Shown here: in pieces, positions 44,348-50,891 of the stretch | Layout: every line of letters begins with the position of its first letter | Numbering within the stretch: the first letter of the stretch is position 1 | Assembly (NCBI RefSeq): GCF_004345825.1 | Contig: NZ_SLXM01000004.1 | Coordinates: 252,462 to 316,461, forward strand | Source: Tenacibaculum skagerrakense | GTDB taxonomy: Bacteria > Bacteroidota > Bacteroidia > Flavobacteriales > Flavobacteriaceae | Length of the DNA: 64,000 nucleotides | Direction of reading: 5' to 3' | Program-made: the position numbers and the translations under genes | Notes under the pieces: model-generated | The model's input: the letters and a program-made list of their open reading frames with translations, nothing else | What the model was told of the DNA's origin: nothing | The model's database searches: none

Positions 44348-45670
44348 ATGAATATTACAAAAGAAAACGTAGACGCATTAAATGCCATTTTGAAGGTTGA
44401 TATTGTTGCTGAGGATTATAAAGACAAAGTAACAGAGGTTTTAAACGATTACCGTAAAAAAGCTAATATTCCTGGATTTAGAAAAGGAAATGTTCCTATG
44501 GGAATGGTAAGAAAGCAGTACGGAAAGTCGGTAATGATTGATGAGGTAAATAAGCTTTTACAAGAAGGTTTAAATAAATTCTTAGTTGAAGAAAAATTAG
44601 ACATTTTAGGAAATCCATTACCAGTTGTAAAAGATGATTTTTCTTGGGATACAGATAAGTTTTCTTTCGAGTTCGAATTAGGATTAGCTCCAGAATTTGA
44701 CGTTGATGTAAAAGGAAAAAACAAAATAACTGAATACAAAATTGTTGCTACTGATGATCTTATCGATAAAGAAGTAGAAAACATTCAAAATCGTTATGGT
44801 AAGTTAATCACTTTAGAAGAAGGAGAGGAGCATGCAAACGTAACAGGAACTTTTGTGAATGAAGAAGAAGGAATCAATAAAAAGTCTACATTCTTAGTAA
44901 ACGATTTAAAAGGAAAGAAAAACGAGAAAAAGTTTATTGGAGCAAAAGTTGGTGACGTTATAGAATTAGAGACTAAAAAACTTTTTGAAGAAGATTATAA
45001 ATTGTCACAAGCTTTAGGGGTTACTAAAGAAGTAGCTGATGAATTAGATGAAAAAGTAACTTTTACAATCGAAGAAATTAGTAAAACTGAGCCAGCTGAT
45101 TTAGATCAAGAATTATTTGGAAAACTTTTCCCTGACGGAAGTGTAACTACAGTAACTGAATTAAAAGAAAAAATTAAGCAAGACGCTGAAGGACAATTCC
45201 AACAACAAGCTGATCAACAATTATTGAATGCTGTAACTGAGCATTTTATAGAGAATACTAAGTTTGAGTTACCAGCTGAGTTTTTACAAAAGTGGTTACA
45301 AACTGCTGGAGAGCAAGAATTATCTGAAGACGAAGCAAAAGAAGAATATACTAAATCTGAGAAAGGTTTACGTTATCAATTAATCGAAGGAAAGATTATG
45401 AAGGATAACGATATCAAATTAGAGTATGCTGAGTTATTAGATTATACTAAAGGATTTATCAAAGCTCAAATGGCTCAATTTGGTAATATGAACCCGGAGG
45501 AAGAAGAATTAAATAACATTGCTGGTAGAGTATTATCAAACAAAGATGAAGCTCAACGTTTACAGTCTCAGTTAATTTCTCAAAAATTATTATCGTTCTT
45601 TAAAGAGAACATGGAGTTTAAAACTAAAGAAGTAAGCTACGAAGATTTCATTAAAGAAGTTTATAAATAG
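44348..45670 (+). CDS. tig: Trigger factor
   Basis: The ribosome-associated folding chaperone. The 440-aa protein has the N-terminal ribosome-binding domain with the signature-like PGFRKGNVPMGMVRKQYG. A central PPIase-like region is strongly diverged, as in other Bacteroidota, followed by a helical C-terminal domain. Own promoter and terminator indicate a single-gene transcript. Confidence 0.95.
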   Translation: MNITKENVDALNAILKVDIVAEDYKDKVTEVLNDYRKKANIPGFRKGNVPMGMVRKQYGKSVMIDEVNKLLQEGLNKFLVEEKLDILGNPLPVVKDDFSWDTDKFSFEFELGLAPEFDVDVKGKNKITEYKIVATDDLIDKEVENIQNRYGKLITLEEGEEHANVTGTFVNEEEGINKKSTFLVNDLKGKKNEKKFIGAKVGDVIELETKKLFEEDYKLSQALGVTKEVADELDEKVTFTIEEISKTEPADLDQELFGKLFPDGSVTTVTELKEKIKQDAEGQFQQQADQQLLNAVTEHFIENTKFELPAEFLQKWLQTAGEQELSEDEAKEEYTKSEKGLRYQLIEGKIMKDNDIKLEYAELLDYTKGFIKAQMAQFGNMNPEEEELNNIAGRVLSNKDEAQRLQSQLISQKLLSFFKENMEFKTKEVSYEDFIKEVYK

Positions 45671-45694
45671 TAGTAATTACTTTATAAAATAGTA

Positions 45695-45724
45695 AAAGTC
45701 GATGCAATTGCATCGACTTTTTTT
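45695..45724 (+). terminator. Terminator of tig
   Basis: Near-perfect palindrome AAAGTCGATGCAATTGCATC... followed by a run of T, 25 bp after the stop. Confidence 0.88.
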
Positions 45725-45742
45725 ATGGTTAGAAAAGTGTTC

Positions 45743-46204
45743 TTATTGATAAATAACTTCAAATTGATATACTGGATCTTCGTTTTCAAATTCGAAAATT
45801 TTTGAATAATCCATCACATTATAAATTCCTTCTAGTTCACATAAATAATCAACAACCGCACACAAACCGTTAAATAGCATGTCTTTATTTGTTGAATTCA
45901 AAGGTTTAGGATTGTAATGACAAAGCGGAACTATAAATCCGCAAGCTTCTAAAAATATCTTCTCTATTTGAAGTAATTCTAATGGCGTATAACCATTAAA
46001 TCGTCTTCCTAATTGTTGATGGACTTTACCGATATAATTTAATTCGGTTGAACCATGTTCGTCAGATAAATGTTTCCAACTATCATGGTTGTCTAAAATA
46101 TTTCCTACAGCACAAGCCGAGCAACACTCTGGGTTTAGCTGATTATTATGAAAGGCATTGTAAAGTTTAATTAGAGCTTGTTCTAAACGTTTAGGTGTCT
46201 TCAT
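45743..46204 (-). CDS. Conserved cysteine-containing protein, often named 'NQR subunit F' without support
   Basis: The 153-aa protein opens MKTPKRLEQALIKLYNAFHN and has a C-C-S-A-C cluster (ECCSACAVGNILDN). From memory, this family is widely labelled Na+-translocating NADH-quinone reductase subunit F in flavobacterial genomes, but it has neither the FAD nor the 2Fe-2S domains of NqrF, so I do not accept that name. Start chosen at 46204; the upstream in-frame extension overlaps the divergent helicase gene. Function unknown. Confidence 0.85.
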   Translation of the reverse strand: MKTPKRLEQALIKLYNAFHNNQLNPECCSACAVGNILDNHDSWKHLSDEHGSTELNYIGKVHQQLGRRFNGYTPLELLQIEKIFLEACGFIVPLCHYNPKPLNSTNKDMLFNGLCAVVDYLCELEGIYNVMDYSKIFEFENEDPVYQFEVIYQ

Positions 46205-46246
46205 ATCTACTTCATTTATCTCTTTAAATATACAAAATAATGGTTG

Positions 46247-46254
46247 TACCTTTG
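46247..46254 (+). promoter_or_regulatory. DEAD-box helicase promoter -7 box
   Basis: TACCTTTG matches TAnnTTTG, 15 bp before the helicase start, between two divergent genes. Confidence 0.55.
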
Positions 46255-46269
46255 CAGAAATTGAGTTAA

Positions 46270-47625
46270 ATGACAACTTTCGAAGATTTAGATTTATCGA
46301 ACCCATTGATGAATGCAATTCTTGATTTAGGATTCGAGCATCCAACACCAATTCAAGAAGAAGCTTTTCCTGTAGTTAGATCAGGAAAAGATATTGTAGG
46401 TATTGCGCAAACAGGTACAGGAAAAACGTTTGCTTATGTATTACCTATTTTAAGAGATTTAAAATTCTCAAAGCAATTAAACCCAAGAGTGATGATTTTA
46501 GTTCCTACTCGTGAATTAGTTTTACAAGTAGTAGATGAAATTGAAAAACTGTCTAAATATATGACTTTGAGGGTGCTTGGTGTGTACGGAGGTGTAAATT
46601 TAAATCGACATAAACAGGCGGTTGCTGAAGGTTGTGATGTAATTGTAGCTACTCCAGGTAGATTATATGATTTAGCTTTAAGTAGAGTATTAAAGTTAAA
46701 ATCTATTCAAAAGTTAGTAATTGATGAAGTAGATGTAATGTTGGATTTAGGTTTTAGATTTCAACTCTTAAATATTTTTGACTTACTTCCTGAAAGACGA
46801 CAAAACATTATGTTTTCTGCGACAATGACAGAGGACGTTGAAGCTTTGATTGACGATTTCTTTATTGCTCCAAAAAAGATAGCCATTGCTGTAAGTGGAA
46901 CTCCGTTAGATAATATAGAGCAAACAACGTATAATATTCCTAATTTCTACACTAAAATCAACTTAATAAATTTCTTATTATTTGATAAAGGTGAGTATGA
47001 AAAGGTGTTGATTTTCGCGCCAAATAAACGTAATGCAGATCGTATTTTTAATTTGTTAGAAGAAGAGTTTCCTGGTCAAAACTGTGTTATTCATTCTAAT
47101 AAAACACAAAATTACCGTTTAAAGTCTATAGAGAACTTTAACGAAGGTAAACACCGAATATTAATTGCTACAGATGTTATTGCACGTGGTTTGGATTTAC
47201 AAGGAATTTCACATGTAATTAGTTTTAATCCTACTCATTATCCAGAAAACTACATGCACAGAATTGGTAGAACAGGTAGAGCGGAGCATAAAGGAAAATC
47301 TATTTTATTAGTAACCGAAAGAGAATTAGAAGCTAAGAAGAGAATTGAAGAATTAATGAATTATGAAATTCCTTTATTAGAAATTCCTGCTCCAGTAGAA
47401 ATTTCAAAGGAATTAACAGAGGAAGAACGTCCAAAAGAAGATCAATCTCAATCAAGGAATAGAGAATCATTAGAATATGTTCCTGGTCCAGCCTTCCATG
47501 AAAAGAAAGAAAAAAACAAGAAAGTCAATTTAGGAGGTAGCTACCGAAGAGAGATCGCTAAGAAATATAAAAAACCAAAAACAAAAGGAGATAAAAACTT
47601 TAATAAACGCAATAAAAAGAAATAA
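46270..47625 (+). CDS. DEAD-box RNA helicase
   Basis: The 451-aa ATP-dependent RNA helicase has the Q-motif region HPTPIQEEAF, Walker A AQTGTGKT (46-53), a DEVD variant of the DEAD box (152-155), SAT, and the late motifs ARGLDLQG and HRIGRTGRA. A basic tail (KKEKNKKVNLGGSYRREIAKK...) probably binds RNA. Likely role in ribosome assembly or RNA turnover in the cold. The stop overlaps the next start (TAATG). Confidence 0.96.
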   Translation: MTTFEDLDLSNPLMNAILDLGFEHPTPIQEEAFPVVRSGKDIVGIAQTGTGKTFAYVLPILRDLKFSKQLNPRVMILVPTRELVLQVVDEIEKLSKYMTLRVLGVYGGVNLNRHKQAVAEGCDVIVATPGRLYDLALSRVLKLKSIQKLVIDEVDVMLDLGFRFQLLNIFDLLPERRQNIMFSATMTEDVEALIDDFFIAPKKIAIAVSGTPLDNIEQTTYNIPNFYTKINLINFLLFDKGEYEKVLIFAPNKRNADRIFNLLEEEFPGQNCVIHSNKTQNYRLKSIENFNEGKHRILIATDVIARGLDLQGISHVISFNPTHYPENYMHRIGRTGRAEHKGKSILLVTERELEAKKRIEELMNYEIPLLEIPAPVEISKELTEEERPKEDQSQSRNRESLEYVPGPAFHEKKEKNKKVNLGGSYRREIAKKYKKPKTKGDKNFNKRNKKK

Positions 47626-47990
47626 TGAAAGTCCTTACTAAACAAGAGTTACATAATTTAGCTATGAATATTGTTGGGAAGAGATTACAGGAAATGGGTT
47701 ATGAATTTGTAGCTATTAATAGTGAATTAAAAAAACATCCTCAGTTTGTACTATTTAAAAAAGGAGAGCCTACTATTTTTGTTTTAGTAAAGGCAACCAA
47801 TAATTTACAAAATCCTAATACATATGACACCGTTTGGATGGAAACGTTTAAGCAACATGCTGAAAAACAAGGTGCAAGTGTTTGGTTTGCAGGTGTTGGT
47901 TTGGCAAATGCAGAGAGCGTAGATTTGCCAGTTTTGAAAGATCAACCGTATTATGTTGCGTTTGAAAACATCTTAAAATTAACTAATTAG
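47625..47990 (+). CDS. Conserved 121-aa protein coupled to the helicase, nuclease-like in appearance
   Basis: The protein opens MKVLTKQELHNLAMNIVGKR and has an alternating helix-strand pattern (QFVLFKKGEPTIFVLVKA...VWFAGVGLAN) that recalls small restriction-endonuclease-like folds. No intact PD-(D/E)XK triad can be shown, so this is only an impression. It is a common flavobacterial conserved hypothetical and is translationally coupled to the helicase gene. Confidence 0.85.
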   Translation: MKVLTKQELHNLAMNIVGKRLQEMGYEFVAINSELKKHPQFVLFKKGEPTIFVLVKATNNLQNPNTYDTVWMETFKQHAEKQGASVWFAGVGLANAESVDLPVLKDQPYYVAFENILKLTN

Positions 47991-48097
47991 CAATTTTTTG
48001 CTTGTAATCTATGTGAATTTAACATCCAATTATAGGCTTTTTTGAGCTTTTGATACAAAAAGGGGGAAAATCCTATGGAAATCAGACAATTGTGTCG

Positions 48098-48105
48098 TAT
48101 ATTTG
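48098..48105 (+). promoter_or_regulatory. Promoter -7 box of the 33-aa peptide gene
   Basis: TATATTTG matches TAnnTTTG exactly, 29 bp before the ATG of the small ORF; no well-spaced -33 element was found. Confidence 0.55.
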
Positions 48106-48134
48106 TATTGGGATTATTTTAAATTATTAACATC

Positions 48135-48236
48135 ATGGGGAAATTATTACTTAAAAGGGTTAATAGTTTTTTTAGAAGTTTATTTACAACTTTAGCTGAG
48201 TTCGGAAGCGGAGCAAGCTACGCAATTAGACACTAA
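48135..48236 (+). CDS. 33-aa peptide of unknown function
   Basis: The ORF encodes MGKLLLKRVNSFFRSLFTTL followed by AEFGSGASYAIRH: a basic amphipathic helix and a Gly/Ser-rich tail. It is far below the size used in gene calling, but it has a full transcription unit: a perfect -7 box 29 bp upstream and a strong terminator 26 bp downstream. It may be membrane-active or a modified peptide; I recognise no family. Confidence 0.6.
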   Translation: MGKLLLKRVNSFFRSLFTTLAEFGSGASYAIRH

Positions 48237-48261
48237 GAAATAAAAAACTATTAAACAGAAT

Positions 48262-48296
48262 ACACCTACTATTTAGAAATAGTAGGTGTTTTTTTT
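48262..48296 (+). terminator. Terminator of the 33-aa peptide gene
   Basis: Stem ACACCTACTATTT/AAATAGTAGGTGT followed by a T-run. Confidence 0.88.
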
Positions 48297-48309
48297 GTTA
48301 CTTAGTAGG

Positions 48310-48876
48310 ATGAATGAGCTATTACATGAAATAAATAATTGTAAGCTTTGTGAAATGTATATTGAACCACGTCCCGTAGTAAAAGTTTCAAAATCATCAA
48401 AAATTATAATTATTGGTCAGGCACCTGGAACTAAAGTACATGCTTCTGGAATTCCTTGGGATGATGCCAGCGGAAAGCAATTAAGAAAATGGTTATCTGT
48501 AACTGATCAGCAGTTTTACAATACAAATTTATTCGGAATAATTCCAATGGGATTTTGTTATCCAGGTAAAGGGAAATCGGGAGATTTATCACCAAGAAAA
48601 GAATGTGCAGAGAAATGGCATGAGCCATTATTTGAAAAACTTAACAATGTGGATTTAGTATTGTTAATAGGTCAATATGCTCAAAAATATTATTTAAAAG
48701 AAAAGGTAAAATCTACCCTTACCGAAACTGTGAATCATTATAAAGAATATTTACCTCGATATTTTGTAATGCCGCATCCTTCTCCACGAAACAGATTTTG
48801 GCTAAAAAAGAATCCTTGGTTTGAAGAACATGTAATTCCTGATTTACAAAAAAGAATTCACAAAATTATAGGTTAG
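48310..48876 (+). CDS. Uracil-DNA glycosylase family protein
   Basis: The 188-aa protein has the family motif IIGQAPGTKVHASGIPWDD and the C-terminal MPHPSPRNRFW, matching the UDG superfamily (family 4/5-like or SMUG-like small members). It would remove uracil from DNA. The start at 48310 is preferred; the frame upstream runs into the preceding terminator. It converges with the 48883 gene, 6 bp apart. Confidence 0.92.
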   Translation: MNELLHEINNCKLCEMYIEPRPVVKVSKSSKIIIIGQAPGTKVHASGIPWDDASGKQLRKWLSVTDQQFYNTNLFGIIPMGFCYPGKGKSGDLSPRKECAEKWHEPLFEKLNNVDLVLLIGQYAQKYYLKEKVKSTLTETVNHYKEYLPRYFVMPHPSPRNRFWLKKNPWFEEHVIPDLQKRIHKIIG

Positions 48877-48882
48877 TGTTGC

Positions 48883-50151
48883 TTAGACTTTATCAAGAAT
48901 TTCTAACAACATAAATTTATCCATTACAAAAGAAATCAATTTTGATTTCAATTCTACTTTATTAGTATTCTTTAAGAAATCTTTATCTTGACATAGTTCT
49001 TCGTATAATTCTTTAATTGTTGTTGGGTTTTCAAAGTATAATAATATAGCAAGCCAGTCTTTTATTTCCTCTTTTTGTACTGTTTGATCTTGTGGAAGAG
49101 AATAAGAAATAAAGTATTTATCGTCTTCATTTAATATTTCAACCTTATCACTAATACAGAATTGCGTTTCAAAGACTTCATTGATAGATGTAGTTTCTAA
49201 CCAATCATATATTTTAAAAAGAGTATTCATTCTTTTTTCCGGGAAATCACAATCAAAGTTATCTTCAGGAAAAGTAACTCTTAAATTTTTGATTAGTTCA
49301 TTATAAAAACTTGGAAAATGATAGCTTAATCTAGCTTCAAGTTGTTCACAAGCAAATATTGATTTTTTAGCATATCCAATGCAATGAACATATTTAGATT
49401 CAAATGGAACAGTATGGAAGTTAATTATGTTGGAAAAATCAGAATCTACCTCTTTGAACAAATACTCAATAGGAATTTTATGTTTCTCAGCGATTGCGTA
49501 TCCTAGTTGTTGCTCAAAAATAGTATTAAAAATACCAACATCTATTTTATCGAAGAGATGCTCATTTTTACTAATAAAACTTAACGTTTTATTTTTTAAA
49601 ATTTTGAAAAATTCATGGTTTTGTCCGCCAATTATTCCAGCATTAAAAGCATGAATACTTTGATTCTTATACAACGAGTTAATTAACTCTGTAGGGATCC
49701 AGTCAAAATTTATTAGAATATCATTTAACGCTTCTTGGTAAGCAGGAAAATTTTGTTCAATATTTTGTGCAAATAATGGAGCTGATACTAATTTATTAGG
49801 AAACTTTTGCCAAATGAAAACATCTGAGTCTGCGTGCAAAAAAGGTTCATTTTGTTCAGCATAGGTAACAACTTTTCCAAGCGCCCAAAGTTTTGGGTTA
49901 TAAGAATTAATCTTGTCCAAGGTTAAGTTAACTTTTGTATAAGGTATTTTTAATTTATCAACTAAAAGTTCTTTACCATTGGCATCCGTATACAGTTCTA
50001 CATCTTTGTAAAATTGTTTGAACGTTAAACAGCTTAAGGCTTGACTGTAAAATGAATATTTTTGTTGTAACCAACCTCCTTTATAACGAGAGTTTGGATC
50101 TTTAGAATAATTCATGCTTGGTTTAGACCAATAGCTTTGAATGATTTTCAT
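48883..50151 (-). CDS. DUF6734-like glycosyltransferase-type protein next to a peptide precursor
   Basis: The 422-aa cytoplasmic protein has a glycosyltransferase-like N-terminal part with FLHADSDVFIW, in which D108-S-D110 resembles a metal- and sugar-nucleotide-binding DxD motif. The last 85 residues (about 335-422: strands VEILNEDDKYFISYSL, then helices LAILLYFENPTTIKELYEEL) resemble a small winged-helix of the kind that binds leader peptides (RRE/PqqD-like); this is inference. The start at 50151 is used; an in-frame ATG 19 codons upstream would fall within the hairpin region. It lies 80 bp behind a double-glycine peptide gene, and I propose that it glycosylates that peptide. Confidence 0.8.
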   Translation of the reverse strand: MKIIQSYWSKPSMNYSKDPNSRYKGGWLQQKYSFYSQALSCLTFKQFYKDVELYTDANGKELLVDKLKIPYTKVNLTLDKINSYNPKLWALGKVVTYAEQNEPFLHADSDVFIWQKFPNKLVSAPLFAQNIEQNFPAYQEALNDILINFDWIPTELINSLYKNQSIHAFNAGIIGGQNHEFFKILKNKTLSFISKNEHLFDKIDVGIFNTIFEQQLGYAIAEKHKIPIEYLFKEVDSDFSNIINFHTVPFESKYVHCIGYAKKSIFACEQLEARLSYHFPSFYNELIKNLRVTFPEDNFDCDFPEKRMNTLFKIYDWLETTSINEVFETQFCISDKVEILNEDDKYFISYSLPQDQTVQKEEIKDWLAILLYFENPTTIKELYEELCQDKDFLKNTNKVELKSKLISFVMDKFMLLEILDKV

Positions 50152-50179
50152 AAAATGATTTGGATATGAATAATAAATA

Positions 50180-50209
50180 CATGAGACTCTTAACCTCAAG
50201 AGCCTCATG
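50180..50209 (-). terminator. Intercistronic hairpin between the peptide gene and its downstream glycosyltransferase
   Basis: On the minus strand CATGAGGCTCTT pairs with AAGAGTCTCATG over 12 bp, with one G-U; on the plus strand the same position is an A-C mismatch, which favours a minus-strand RNA structure. The poor T-run suggests partial termination or RNA processing, so the peptide would be made in excess over the enzyme. Confidence 0.65.
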
Positions 50210-50231
50210 AGTTAAAATTTTATAGGCTTGA

Positions 50232-50462
50232 CTATTGCCAACAATATAATGATGGGTTAGGCTTATAAACATAAAGTCTTCTTCCTGAACTGGTTGTTGA
50301 GCATCCAGGTTTGTAAGCTAATCCAGCAGTGTTTTGAAAACCACCACAAATTATAAATGAACAATTTCCAGTAAAAGAACCATCATAACCTCCAATAATG
50401 GTTTTTGATTCTTTCCTATTAAGTACAGTTGCCTTAATCTGTTTTAAAATACTTTCTTTCAT
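50232..50462 (-). CDS. Double-glycine-leader peptide with four core cysteines, candidate RiPP/glycocin precursor
   Basis: The 76-aa protein has a charged leader (MKESILKQIKATVLNRKESK) ending in TIIGG, with Gly24-Gly25 as the expected cleavage site. The 51-residue core is rich in Gly, Ser, Thr and Tyr and contains cysteines at positions 34, 39, 54 and 74. Four cysteines in a Ser/Thr-rich core, next to a glycosyltransferase-like gene, recall glycocins (two disulphides plus sugar). No ABC exporter or peptidase is encoded in this window. It could also be an unmodified bacteriocin-like peptide. Confidence 0.78.
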   Translation of the reverse strand: MKESILKQIKATVLNRKESKTIIGGYDGSFTGNCSFIICGGFQNTAGLAYKPGCSTTSSGRRLYVYKPNPSLYCWQ

Positions 50463-50835
50463 TATTTAATTGATTTAAATGATACCTACTCTTGAGCTTT
50501 TCGGTTTCCGCTAAATTTGAAATACTAGTTTATAGACGTAATTTCTATGGTCTGAATTGCGCAATCTATTTTGATTGATTTTCCCTCGAGAAATCAATTT
50601 TATTTAAATAATTTAGAAGAGGATAAAAAAGATATTTTGAAGTGACTGGGAGGCCTTTTTCATTTTAATCTTTCATAACTCTTTTAGAATTTATATAACA
50701 AAATGTATATGAAATAACATCTTGATTTCAATAAATTTATGAGAATTGAGCTGAAAACAATACCGATAGAAGTTAAAAATTAATACGCACACGTTTTCGT
50801 GTTAATAACTTTTGCCATATATAACTTTATAGAAA
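50463..50835. other. AT-rich region between polA and the peptide gene
   Basis: No ORF is convincing here. The peptide gene promoter must lie within it on the minus strand, but I found no clean TAnnTTTG box. Two inverted repeats are visible: ATTGATTT/AAATCAAT (50573-50597) and ACACG/CGTGT (50789-50802). Either could be a regulatory site or incidental. Confidence 0.5.
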
Positions 50836-50868
50836 TAAAAAAGCTCACGAAATTATTTCGTAAGCTTT
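50836..50868 (-). terminator. Terminator of polA
   Basis: AAAGCTTACGAAAT pairs with ATTTCGTGAGCTTT on the minus strand and ends in a T-run, 24 bp after the polA stop. Confidence 0.85.
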
Positions 50869-50891
50869 AAAACTTAAAAGTTGTATTAAAA

